From a virus: DNA of 23,783 bases. Under the pieces are notes generated by a model. That model was not told where the DNA came from. It searched no databases and was given only the letters and a program-made list of their open reading frames with translations. Made by a program: the position numbers and the translations under genes. This document shows positions 12,036-18,431 of the stretch, piece by piece (the stretch's first letter is position 1; each line of letters starts with the position of its first letter). The DNA lies in IMG/VR virus record IMGVR_UViG_3300025305_000142, positions 1-23,783 of that record; one strand, 5' to 3'.

Positions 12036-13289
12036 TCACTTTGCAATTGCGATTACACGCTCGTTTGTCTTGAAGTATGGGCGGCGGGCACTTTCCGCGT
12101 CCGTCATCCACATGCGGGCACATTTGCTGGACTTAGGCTTAGGGGCGCACATATCCGTAAGGACGATGTGAGCATCAAATCTGCCAGCATTAACGTATTC
12201 GGTAGGAGCATTGAAACACGTTCCACCGTAGAGAACACGTTCACGTTTGCGGGTTTCACCCTTACGCCACTGATATACTTTGTCCTCGGCAACGCGCGTG
12301 TCAAAGGGAATGACCGTGAAGGTTGCGATCTCAGCCAACTTGTTAAGTTCGGAGTAAAACACCGCTAACATACTGTCAGACACCGAACCAGATTGATCGA
12401 TAGAAATGGCAATATTCGCTTGTCTACGGACTTTGCGGCCAGGATGGACGTAAGGGTAGCGTTTGTTGAGACGCTTCACTGTGGAGCGTTTCTCGGCCCT
12501 CTGAGAGCATTTGACGAAGTAACGTAGCACTTTGCGCCAGTCAAGCACCGGAGAAATCCGATCCATGATCTCTTTTCTCATCGATGAAGAAATGGACCCC
12601 CAAGAATTGACCTTCGATGCATCGTCAGCAGCCTGTTTAACAGCGTCGGTAAGGCGTTGCTTCGCGATCTCTTTTGTCGCAGTATCGCAGGCTTTTCCGC
12701 CCCATTGGCTATGGTCATCGAAAGAATCCATATCACTTAAAGATCCTTTAGAATCGCCCTCAGAATCCTCGCCAGAACCATCTTCTGGTTTTCCTTCTTT
12801 CTCTTTTTCTTCCTGCTCGGCCTTTTCTTTCAGCTTTGCGTAATAGTATTCAGTGCTTTGAAATTCTGGAAACTCCTCGAAATAGCCATGACCAGGAAAG
12901 CAGCCATTTTCAGGCAAGTTCTCTTTGCCAATGTGACAGTTGATAGAAAGATCAGCTGCGATATTGTACAACTTGAACAGGGCTTGCTTCTCAGGATCAA
13001 CTTGACCCTCAAAGATACCAGCCAGTTCATCAGGCAAGCGGCCAAGGATATGCTCCATCACAAGATGATAAAACTCATGTACAAGTACGCCGGAGCGCTG
13101 CTTATCACTCTCCAAGCCCTCAAAGAACTCAGGGTTATAAAGCAACTCAAAGAAACCCGTGTCAGGATTGATACGGACACCGGCAGTCGGGATGTTCTTA
13201 TCCTCAGTCTTATCGACGTTACGCGAAAGAGAAGCAAAGAAAGGCTCATCTTGAAGCAAGCGAAAGATATGATCGTTAAGGTTGAACAT
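12036..13289 (-). CDS. VWA-like protein with N-terminal zincin-type domain
   Basis: 417 residues; ATG at 13289 with GGGGAG five bases upstream. The N-terminal domain contains H-E-F-Y-H (residues 71-75) with a further E79, the zincin HExxH pattern of VWA-like/DUF2201-type proteins. An acidic Ser/Glu-rich linker spans about 155-195. The C-terminal domain has MIDAS-type residues: D-Q-S-G-S at 298-302, T357 in G-G-T, and D379 in V-L-T-D-M. In cellular relatives such proteins act as metal-binding partners of MoxR AAA+ ATPases in remodelling or maturing targets. The MoxR gene is directly upstream, and each has its own early-type promoter. The phage target is unknown. Confidence 0.88.
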   Translation of the reverse strand: MFNLNDHIFRLLQDEPFFASLSRNVDKTEDKNIPTAGVRINPDTGFFELLYNPEFFEGLESDKQRSGVLVHEFYHLVMEHILGRLPDELAGIFEGQVDPEKQALFKLYNIAADLSINCHIGKENLPENGCFPGHGYFEEFPEFQSTEYYYAKLKEKAEQEEKEKEGKPEDGSGEDSEGDSKGSLSDMDSFDDHSQWGGKACDTATKEIAKQRLTDAVKQAADDASKVNSWGSISSSMRKEIMDRISPVLDWRKVLRYFVKCSQRAEKRSTVKRLNKRYPYVHPGRKVRRQANIAISIDQSGSVSDSMLAVFYSELNKLAEIATFTVIPFDTRVAEDKVYQWRKGETRKRERVLYGGTCFNAPTEYVNAGRFDAHIVLTDMCAPKPKSSKCARMWMTDAESARRPYFKTNERVIAIAK

Positions 13290-13324
13290 GATGCTCCCCT
13301 AATAAGTAGTTGTCTTACACTGTA

Positions 13325-13352
13325 AAGATAAGCACCCCTCAACAATCGTCAA
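13325..13352 (-). promoter_or_regulatory. Early-type promoter of the VWA gene
   Basis: TTGACG (13347-13352), 16-base spacer ending GTGCT, TATCTT (13325-13330), GTGTAA four bases on. Predicted start about 13318. It is embedded in a dyad (13330-13361). Confidence 0.8.
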
Positions 13353-13361
13353 GGGGTGCTT
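13330..13361. repeat. Dyad spanning the VWA promoter
   Basis: A perfect 10-bp inverted repeat (AAGCACCCCT / AGGGGTGCTT, 12-base loop) covers the interval from just upstream of the -35 to the edge of the -10. It could be an operator, or a hairpin ending the MoxR transcript. Confidence 0.6.
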
Positions 13362-13364
13362 GTG

Positions 13365-13402
13365 AAAAAAATGAACAGGGTTGCCACGTCGGGCCAGCAA
13401 CC
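13365..13402 (-). terminator. Possible intrinsic terminator after the MoxR gene
   Basis: Hairpin GGTTGC / GCAACC (13379-13402) on the minus strand is followed seven bases later by seven T residues (13371-13365). The distance to the T run is long, so this is tentative. The interval 13403-13477 holds nothing else recognisable beyond a 20-codon ORF without SD. Confidence 0.4.
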
Positions 13403-13477
13403 TAGCCCAGCCTGCTTTCTACATCCGTTAAAGACCGTTCAGGACAGGCGTTGAACAGCATCATAGTTGAGTCATAG

Positions 13478-14542
13478 CTATTCATTTTTTCCGGTGAGCA
13501 TAGTAACCATGCGAGTTGAAACTTTCGTACCATCTTCGGCCTTTGACTTGTGAAGCGCGATGACGTTCTCATTCACGCCTTTGCCAATCGACGTCCAGAG
13601 TTTCATTGCTGGCTCGGAAGGAAGACACACGAAGTAGTTAGCCAAGTTTTGGATCTGAGTCTCATCGAGAACCGCGGCAAAGGCATTGCTAGCTTCGATT
13701 TTCTCGATCAGCGCGCAATGCTCGTTGATGCCAAAGTTCGACGTCTTGTCGATCTTACCATCGTCGAGGATCATCTCAACCGTTACTTGACGCTCATAGT
13801 TTTGAACGAAGTCATTGAAAGCAACAGCAGCCTCGAAACCAACAAACGCAGTGGCAAGGTGGTAAATCGAAGACTTGTCCGTATGTTCGGAAAGAAAGTC
13901 AGCGGTTACGAGACAATCGTTGAAACGCTTCCAGGATCGGCGCGAAGGATAAACTTTGTTAGGCTCGAAATCAGTCTGATGCTCCAAGTGAGAACGATTC
14001 TGATTGATGAAGTCCCAAACAACGCCATCGACCTCGACCTTGGCCCAGTCGAGCCAATCCTCAATCGTCGGCTCGACGTCAAAGACCGTCCATCGATCAA
14101 GCTCAGCAGGGTCCATCTCGCCAACCTGATATTGCGAACCGTGGTCGCCACCGTTGATTGCAGCAACGATGACGGTATCGGGATGGAGGTGATTACCAAA
14201 CAGTTTGCGTGAATCTGTTAGCTCGAATAGACCCTGCCTCACTTCTGTGACGGCGCGATCGACCTCATCGAAAAAGAGGACAACACCACTGTCGCAAGCC
14301 GTCTGAAACCAATCAGGTGGACAAAATGAAGTAACGTCCCCATCAGTCTTGGGAAGACCGACCAGATCGCCTTCAGTCATTTGTGAAGCGCGGCGCTCGA
14401 TAACAGGCTTGCAAAGCAAACTTGCAAGTTGATAAACAACCTCGGATTTGCCGACACCATGTCGGCCACGAAGAAGAATTGGCTTGCGAACCGCCGCGAC
14501 GTGCGGGGCAACTTGATTAAATGTTTTGAAATCGATGGCCAT
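13478..14542 (-). CDS. MoxR-type AAA+ ATPase
   Basis: 354 residues; ATG at 14542 with AAGGAG about seven bases upstream. Walker A is G-R-H-G-V-G-K-S (26-33). Walker B is V-V-L-F-F-D-E-V-D (87-95). Sensor-1 Asn is in A-A-I-N (N130), and L-D-R-W (148-151) holds an arginine at the usual MoxR position. The M-T-E-G-D-L-V-G segment (55-62) is typical of MoxR proteins. The product should form a hexameric ATP-driven remodelling ring, with the VWA-like protein encoded just downstream as probable partner. Both use their own early-type promoters, implying expression during takeover rather than assembly (inference). Confidence 0.92.
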   Translation of the reverse strand: MAIDFKTFNQVAPHVAAVRKPILLRGRHGVGKSEVVYQLASLLCKPVIERRASQMTEGDLVGLPKTDGDVTSFCPPDWFQTACDSGVVLFFDEVDRAVTEVRQGLFELTDSRKLFGNHLHPDTVIVAAINGGDHGSQYQVGEMDPAELDRWTVFDVEPTIEDWLDWAKVEVDGVVWDFINQNRSHLEHQTDFEPNKVYPSRRSWKRFNDCLVTADFLSEHTDKSSIYHLATAFVGFEAAVAFNDFVQNYERQVTVEMILDDGKIDKTSNFGINEHCALIEKIEASNAFAAVLDETQIQNLANYFVCLPSEPAMKLWTSIGKGVNENVIALHKSKAEDGTKVSTRMVTMLTGKNE

Positions 14543-14596
14543 GTTACATCTCCTTGAGTAACTAGGTTAATAAATATTGTTTCCGTCTACACTACT

Positions 14597-14624
14597 AAGA
14601 TAGGAACCAGCTTACCATGGTCAA
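14597..14624 (-). promoter_or_regulatory. Early-type promoter of the MoxR gene
   Basis: TTGACC (14619-14624), 16-base spacer ending GTTCC, TATCTT (14597-14602), GTGTAG four bases on. The TGA stop of the upstream gene (14621-14623) lies in the -35. Predicted start about 14590. Confidence 0.85.
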
Positions 14625-15229
14625 CCAGTTTTTTTAACTTTTTTCAAGTATCTTTCTTCAGTCCAGAAGGGTGCAGACGCACCAACGGGGATGACGTACA
14701 CGGGTCGCGCATTTTTAGCAGCCGAAGCTAGCTTGGTCGCGTCATGCTCCAATACCATCACCATTTTGTTCCTATAACGTGCAGCATGGCCATTGGCGTT
14801 GGCTCGAATACGGACCATGGAACCAACAGCATAAATCGGATCAGTTTTGACGATATCGATGACCTTAACCGCGTATTTATTCTCGCACATAGCGCGGAAT
14901 GCTTTCTCCGTTGGGATGTAAACTTCTTCGTCCAAAACTCGTCGAGCCAAATCCTGGAAGTACGGAGGATTATTAAGGTAATAGCTAGCCATGATGACCA
15001 TCTTTTCACGCATTTCAGGCGTGTATTCCTCTTTCCACTTGCGAAGCGCAGCTTTCTTGTCTTCGCTGTACTTGGACTCGATGTTCTGGAGGGTGCCATT
15101 CTGACGATGTGACAGGTTGCGACCCTTGCCAACCTGCTGAGAAAGGGAGTCTAGGAAATTACGTTCCCAGTCAGTGAGAAGTTTCTCTTGAGTTAGCTTT
15201 TCTAGCCTTTCTTGAATTTTGTCAGTCAT
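14621..15229 (-). CDS. Phage protein with helical N-terminus and SH3-like C-terminus
   Basis: 202 residues from the ATG at 15229, with GGAG six bases upstream; an in-frame start five codons earlier has no better SD. The N-terminal 70 residues are helical and charged (KIQERLEKLTQEKLLTDWER, SEDKKAALRKWKEEY). The C-terminal part (about 135-200) has a small-barrel look (YAVGSMVRIRANANGHAARY, then KMVMVLEHDATKL) like the GDLV proteins. I recall similar phage proteins but no assigned function. The stop lies in the next promoter. Confidence 0.75.
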   Translation of the reverse strand: MTDKIQERLEKLTQEKLLTDWERNFLDSLSQQVGKGRNLSHRQNGTLQNIESKYSEDKKAALRKWKEEYTPEMREKMVIMASYYLNNPPYFQDLARRVLDEEVYIPTEKAFRAMCENKYAVKVIDIVKTDPIYAVGSMVRIRANANGHAARYRNKMVMVLEHDATKLASAAKNARPVYVIPVGASAPFWTEERYLKKVKKTG

Positions 15230-15258
15230 TTTTGACTCCAGCAATCGGTTACACTCTA

Positions 15259-15286
15259 ACTATAGGCACAACCGACTCTTGGACAA
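15259..15286 (-). promoter_or_regulatory. Early-type promoter upstream of the gene at 15229
   Basis: TTGTCC (15281-15286), 16-base spacer ending GTGCC, TATAGT (15259-15264), GTGTAA four bases on. Predicted start about 15252. Confidence 0.85.
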
Positions 15287-15292
15287 GAAAAA

Positions 15293-15391
15293 TTAAAGCA
15301 AACCGTAAGAAATGATGGCCAGGGCGGCTATTAAACACACCCGAACCATGTGCATCAAAAAATCTTCAAGCCTTTTCAAGATATCCATCAT
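15293..15391 (-). CDS. 32-residue membrane peptide
   Basis: ATG at 15391 overlaps the stop of the zinc-knuckle gene (ATGA), with GAGG 10 bases upstream. An amphipathic start (MMDILKRLEDFLMHMV) leads to a hydrophobic stretch (VCLIAALAIISYGLL), suggesting one membrane helix. It ends just before the promoter at 15259-15286. Confidence 0.55.
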   Translation of the reverse strand: MMDILKRLEDFLMHMVRVCLIAALAIISYGLL

Positions 15392-16185
15392 ACCGTGATA
15401 CCTCTTTTATTAAGTTCGTCATGCAGATCACGTGGTAAACGCCAGCGCTCTTTGCCACACTCATCGATCAGTCCCTGAGCCATCTTTTCACACGATTCAT
15501 ATGAAGGCGGGCAAGGTATAAGACCTCTTTGTTTCTCATCAAGCGGCGTTACAATCTTAATACGGGCGGATCTCGCTTTACCAGAAGAAAATTGGCGATA
15601 ATCGTAGGTTTCATCCAACGTGTTCCAGAAATCCATCGCTCTGATTGGTAGCGGCGCTCGGCCATTGACAACACCTTTTGGATGGTTAACATACGAAACG
15701 GCTGTCACGGTTGCTGAGAGCATGGTTTCGTCACCACCGACAATCATTTGGTGTGAAAGCCTATCGAAGTCTATACTTGTAACAATCCCAAGATACACAT
15801 TTTCGACGTGGCTCCTCGTGTCTGAATCCCAGTCGTTAGTGGTGTGTGAGATAAGAGCGCCGACGCCAAAGCCTTTCTCGTGAAAAGATTTGTGCAACCT
15901 CTCGCGACCTTCGTAAATCATGCCAGCATAGACGTCAACGTCAGCTTTTCTGGTGCTACAAGTTCGCTTCGTATGACCGGGCTGGCTACAGTAGGAGCAT
16001 TTGCGATTGTTTGCTCTTTCGGCTTTGCGCTTCTTTTTTTCGAAATACCTTTCGGCATTGCGGCGCTCGTATGAATTATCTGAACTAAGCCAACTTTCAT
16101 ATTGCTCGCGAAGAGCAGCACAGCTTGCGCGGTTGTGACCGTATTCATAACAATGACCACATCTAACAGTATTATTCCAGGACAT
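15388..16185 (-). CDS. Protein with two CCHC zinc knuckles
   Basis: 265 residues from the ATG at 16185, with GGAGG five bases upstream. Two retroviral-type C-x2-C-x4-H-x4-C knuckles: C9/C12/H17/C22 (CGHCYEYGHNRASC) and C63/C66/H71/C76 (CSYCSQPGHTKRTC), joined by a basic helical linker (FEKKKRKAERANNRK). The rest (about 85-265) is a globular region with beta-like strands (VENVYLGIVTSIDF, SATVTAVSYV) and no recognised fold. Such knuckles bind single-stranded RNA or DNA, so an RNA-binding regulator is plausible. Driven by its own early-type promoter. Confidence 0.85.
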   Translation of the reverse strand: MSWNNTVRCGHCYEYGHNRASCAALREQYESWLSSDNSYERRNAERYFEKKKRKAERANNRKCSYCSQPGHTKRTCSTRKADVDVYAGMIYEGRERLHKSFHEKGFGVGALISHTTNDWDSDTRSHVENVYLGIVTSIDFDRLSHQMIVGGDETMLSATVTAVSYVNHPKGVVNGRAPLPIRAMDFWNTLDETYDYRQFSSGKARSARIKIVTPLDEKQRGLIPCPPSYESCEKMAQGLIDECGKERWRLPRDLHDELNKRGITV

Positions 16186-16214
16186 TTTGTCCTCCATCCA
16201 TCAATTACACAACA

Positions 16215-16242
16215 ACTATAGGAACAAGCTATTCATCGTCAA
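16215..16242 (-). promoter_or_regulatory. Early-type promoter of the zinc-knuckle gene
   Basis: TTGACG (16237-16242), 16-base spacer ending GTTCC, TATAGT (16215-16220), GTGTAA four bases on. The -35 encodes I-D of the upstream gene, whose stop falls in the spacer. Confidence 0.85.
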
Positions 16243-16402
16243 TGGGAAAAAACACAGGAAAGAATTCAATGTGATCATTCAAGTCTTTCTTTAATGATTC
16301 CAAGTTCTTGAACACGATGGCAGCGACCTCTTTATCCTCTTCGAGAAGGCGGGTGTGGGTGTCTTCCATGTATCCTATCAAAAATCGCAACAAGCTATCC
16401 AA
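16229..16402 (-). CDS. Small acidic helical protein
   Basis: 57 residues if begun at the TTG at 16402, which has GAGG six bases upstream and overlaps the previous stop by eight bases. An ATG at 16369 (MEDTHTRLLEEDKEVAAIVF) is the alternative. Helical acidic body (FKNLESLKKDLNDHIEFF) and a hydrophobic/acidic tail whose last codons lie in the promoter at 16215-16242. No family recognised. Confidence 0.6.
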   Translation of the reverse strand: MDSLLRFLIGYMEDTHTRLLEEDKEVAAIVFKNLESLKKDLNDHIEFFPVFFPIDDE

Positions 16403-16619
16403 TTGGAGCCTCGCTGATGACCTTGAGCATCTTTTGAGGCCACGTGTCCCTAACCTCTTCAATATTCAACCAAGTAACGATAGGCATTTGTGTAAGATCT
16501 TCCTTGTCGGTTACAATGCCGATAATGCCGGAAGGCCAATGCTCGTAGCCGCCATCAGGATCTGACGTCGGTGCGCGATCCAAAAGCTCAACCAAATCGC
16601 CAACTTTAGCTAGCTGCAT
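16395..16619 (-). CDS. KVGDLV-family beta-barrel-like protein
   Basis: 74 residues from the ATG at 16619 with GGAG seven bases upstream. MQLAKVGDLVELLDRAP has a short N-terminal extension. Then GIIGIVTDKED, M-P-I-V-T-W-L and the family end LKVISEAPIG. Its start lies in the last 14 bases of the gene before. Confidence 0.8.
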   Translation of the reverse strand: MQLAKVGDLVELLDRAPTSDPDGGYEHWPSGIIGIVTDKEDLTQMPIVTWLNIEEVRDTWPQKMLKVISEAPIG

Positions 16620-16779
16620 TTAGCAACTCCATACCCCACTCGCCAACAGTTTCCTGTGTTGGCGTGCGAAACTTGGCCCACCGAACTGTGACTACGGTAC
16701 TCTTCTTACATTCATATAAATCTGTGATTATTCCAACGTCATCATCGTGAACACATTTTACTAGGTCACCGACTTTCAT
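16606..16779 (-). CDS. KVGDLV-family beta-barrel-like protein
   Basis: 57 residues from the ATG at 16779. MKVGDLVKCVHDDDVGIITD, then V-V-T-V-R-W and the end MELLNAAS. Its start is inside the last codons (Y-E-S-R-stop) of the pyrophosphohydrolase-like gene; the SD (GGAAC) is weak. Its own last 14 bases encode the start of the next gene. Confidence 0.8.
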   Translation of the reverse strand: MKVGDLVKCVHDDDVGIITDLYECKKSTVVTVRWAKFRTPTQETVGEWGMELLNAAS

Positions 16780-17068
16780 ACTGTTCCAATATGATTCTAT
16801 CCTTGAATCCGCCTCGTTCTTTTCGCTTATTTTCTACAGCCAACTTTAAACGAGGCATCTTTATCTCGTGTAACTCGCAAATTGAAAGGAAAACTTCCCA
16901 CATATCCGCTGCCTCTTCGTAACACGGTGTATTAACAAATTCATCAAGCTCTTCGCGCATCTTTTCATATAAACGCGCTTTATATTCGTCATAGTTGGCA
17001 ACGTGATAAACACAAGCCCTCCCGTCCTTCTCGATGATAAGGGGAATAAAGTCTCTAACTAGCTTCAC
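16766..17068 (-). CDS. MazG/PRA-PH-like nucleotide pyrophosphohydrolase
   Basis: 100 residues from a GTG at 17068 with GAGG six bases upstream; this gives the family-typical start M-K-L-V-R-D-F-I-P, whereas the longer frame to 17125 lies inside the previous gene. The helical core carries E-E-L-D-E-F (residues 40-45) and E-E-A-A-D-M-W-E-V (51-59), matching the metal-binding ExxE...ExxD pattern of all-alpha NTP pyrophosphatases. The C-terminus has K-R-K-E-R-G-G-F. Likely hydrolyses non-canonical or excess (d)NTPs. It ends in ...Y-E-S-R because its last codons are also the start of the next KVGDLV gene, so it is embedded in that chain. Confidence 0.8.
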   Translation of the reverse strand: MKLVRDFIPLIIEKDGRACVYHVANYDEYKARLYEKMREELDEFVNTPCYEEAADMWEVFLSICELHEIKMPRLKLAVENKRKERGGFKDRIILEQYESR

Positions 17069-17237
17069 TAATGACCTCACAACCTCTTTCGACGTATTTC
17101 TTTGGAAGCCAATGTGGTTTTCCATCGGTGCATAAAACTAGGTAGGGTTCTTTTTTCCTGCGATCTACGATCTCAAGAATCATTCCAATGCCGTCCTCGG
17201 GCCAACGCAAATCTCTTATCAAATCGCCTATATTCAT
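17055..17237 (-). CDS. KVGDLV-family beta-barrel-like protein, probably leaderless
   Basis: 60 residues from the ATG at 17237: MNIGDLIRDLRWPEDGIGMI, then Y-L-V-L-C-T-D-G and GCEVISEAS. The ATG begins seven bases after the -10 of the promoter at 17244-17271, and no SD precedes it. A transcript from that promoter would therefore be leaderless. An upstream TTG frame lies within the promoter spacer. The last 14 bases contain the start of the pyrophosphohydrolase-like gene. Confidence 0.75.
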   Translation of the reverse strand: MNIGDLIRDLRWPEDGIGMILEIVDRRKKEPYLVLCTDGKPHWLPKKYVERGCEVISEAS

Positions 17238-17243
17238 ACTATT

Positions 17244-17271
17244 ATTATAGGCACCGTTTTTCAATGGTCAA
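17244..17271 (-). promoter_or_regulatory. Early-type promoter with consensus -10
   Basis: TTGACC (17266-17271), 16-base spacer ending GTGCC, TATAAT (17244-17249). The upstream gene ends S-V-D-H-stop through the -35 and spacer. Confidence 0.85.
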
Positions 17272-17461
17272 CGGACTGAGTTGTGCTTATCGACTCCAAT
17301 TCATAGTCTTTGAACCATTCATATAACAGTTCAAACCGGACTTTATACCAATAGAAGCCGTCATCATCCTCATATAATTCTAATACAATACCATAGACAT
17401 CTGTTGGATAACCGGAGTGTGCATAAAAAGGCCTTAATTTTACTACGTCACCGACATGCAC
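17261..17461 (-). CDS. KVGDLV-family beta-barrel-like protein
   Basis: 66 residues from a GTG at 17461 (GAGG six bases upstream, inside the previous gene's E-V codons). MHVGDVVKLRPFYAHSG, then V-Y-G-I-V-L-E-L, W-Y-K-V-R-F and YELESIS. Past the usual end it has seven extra residues (TTQSVDH) encoded by the promoter at 17244-17271. Confidence 0.8.
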   Translation of the reverse strand: MHVGDVVKLRPFYAHSGYPTDVYGIVLELYEDDDGFYWYKVRFELLYEWFKDYELESISTTQSVDH

Positions 17462-17636
17462 TGACGACCTCTAAATCAGTATGCTTGAATCTATATGAAA
17501 CGCCACCGAAATTTACATCAACACATCCCCACAACTCCTGTACGTGGACTTTGGTTATCAAACCAATTTTACTCTCATAAGGCAAACCTTTACGGGTTTT
17601 TCTTATAGACAACTTCGTTAAATCACCGACTTTCAT
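17448..17636 (-). CDS. KVGDLV-family beta-barrel-like protein
   Basis: 62 residues from the ATG at 17636. MKVGDLTKLSIRKTRKGLPY, then K-I-G-L-I-T-K-V, V-D-V-N-F-G-G and DLEVVSACR. Starts in the last 14 bases of the GIY-YIG gene, and its end holds the next start. Confidence 0.8.
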   Translation of the reverse strand: MKVGDLTKLSIRKTRKGLPYESKIGLITKVHVQELWGCVDVNFGGVSYRFKHTDLEVVSACR

Positions 17637-17880
17637 TGATAACCTTTTCCTTTTGTTTTCGTGTTAACTGCTTAAAATTATATTCGGCTATCTGTGCAGT
17701 CGATTGATTCTCAAAGTCCACGCAGTATACCAATTCCACTGGGCGGCGAGATCTCGTGTATCTCGAACCACGTTTGCTCGTGTTATGTTCATTCAGTCGC
17801 CTGGAAATGTCAGTGGTCACGCCGGTGTATAACGTGCCGTCGCTACATCGTAGGACATAAAGAAACCATTCTTTAACCAC
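17623..17880 (-). CDS. GIY-YIG domain protein (UPF0213/YhbQ-like)
   Basis: 85 residues from a GTG at 17880 with GAGG six bases upstream. The domain fills the protein: F-L-Y-V-L-R-C (6-12) and L-Y-T-G-V-T (17-22) replace the G-I-Y and Y-I-G strands, followed by R26-R27, H31 and a Tyr-rich basic segment. Size and sequence fit single-domain UPF0213 proteins and small GIY-YIG nucleases. No DNA-binding extension is present. It sits mid-chain among KVGDLV genes and ends V-I-N-E-S-R, the same overlapping junction as theirs. Confidence 0.88.
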   Translation of the reverse strand: MVKEWFLYVLRCSDGTLYTGVTTDISRRLNEHNTSKRGSRYTRSRRPVELVYCVDFENQSTAQIAEYNFKQLTRKQKEKVINESR

Positions 17881-18076
17881 TGACTACCTCAACCCAGCCT
17901 TTGTCTATGGCCACAAATTCGCACCTCAATGCTTTCTTATCGCCAGACCACAGAATATCGATGCAATTTTCCGTCTCGGTGATTGGGTCACGCGACCATC
18001 TCACAGTATACGGTTCGCTAGCGACGACACCATAGCTGCCATCGTGATTATCTTTTACAAGGTCACCGATTTTCAT
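17873..18076 (-). CDS. KVGDLV-family beta-barrel-like protein
   Basis: 67 residues from the ATG at 18076 with GGAG six bases upstream. MKIGDLVKDNHDGSYGVVAS, a strand with C-I-D-I-L-W-S-G and VEVVSG. Residues 36-57 resemble the gene at 18597-18812 (CIDVLWFGSEK), so these two are close paralogs. Its end contains the GTG of the GIY-YIG gene. Confidence 0.8.
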   Translation of the reverse strand: MKIGDLVKDNHDGSYGVVASEPYTVRWSRDPITETENCIDILWSGDKKALRCEFVAIDKGWVEVVSG

Positions 18077-18091
18077 TATTTTCTCCGTTTT

Positions 18092-18187
18092 TTATACGGC
18101 TAGGCCATGGGCCAGGATAGAAATCACCCCAGCAAACACTAAAATTCTAAACAGGTTGTCAGCCTCTTTTGCTATGTTATTTTTCAT
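18092..18187 (-). CDS. 31-residue membrane peptide
   Basis: ATG at 18187 with AGGAG six bases upstream. A charged start (MKNNIAKEADNLFR) is followed by a hydrophobic segment (ILVFAGVISILAHGLAV) to the end, suggesting one membrane helix. First gene after the promoter at 18207-18234, with a leader of about 13 nt. Confidence 0.6.
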   Translation of the reverse strand: MKNNIAKEADNLFRILVFAGVISILAHGLAV

Positions 18188-18206
18188 TTTTTACTCCTAC
18201 ATGCAT

Positions 18207-18234
18207 AATATAGTGACTATTTTTACTAAGTCAA
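18207..18234 (-). promoter_or_regulatory. Sigma70-type promoter with stop codon in -35
   Basis: TTGACT (18229-18234), 16-base spacer lacking the GTKCY end, TATATT (18207-18212). The TGA stop of the upstream gene (18231-18233) is part of the -35. Confidence 0.75.
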
Positions 18235-18431
18235 ACAGAATTTATTATTTCTGCTTCCCAATATGGCTCATCAAAAGTCACGTGCCCCTCGTCAGTATAT
18301 ATGTTAAATATCCGATATGAATCTGGGACGATGGTCTTATATTTAATACCAGTGACTATGCCTAATGCCGAATAAGTCACAGGGAAACGCTCATCAGGAT
18401 CATAAACCCTAATTAAATCACCGACTTTCAC
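18231..18431 (-). CDS. KVGDLV-family beta-barrel-like protein
   Basis: 66 residues from a GTG at 18431 (GAGG six bases upstream). MKVGDLIRVYDPDERFPVTY, then A-L-G-I-V-T-G-I, R-I-F-N-I-Y-T-D-E-G and E-A-E-I-I-N-S-V. The stop lies in the -35 of the next promoter. Confidence 0.8.
   Translation of the reverse strand: MKVGDLIRVYDPDERFPVTYSALGIVTGIKYKTIVPDSYRIFNIYTDEGHVTFDEPYWEAEIINSV

Noticed and set aside
13550-14212. Plus-strand ORF of 220 codons
   Set aside because: Antisense to the MoxR ATPase, whose motifs are unambiguous; shadow frame.
17068-17125. Longer start for the pyrophosphohydrolase-like gene at 17125
   Set aside because: The extension lies inside the previous KVGDLV gene; the GTG at 17068 has an SD and gives the family-typical N-terminus.
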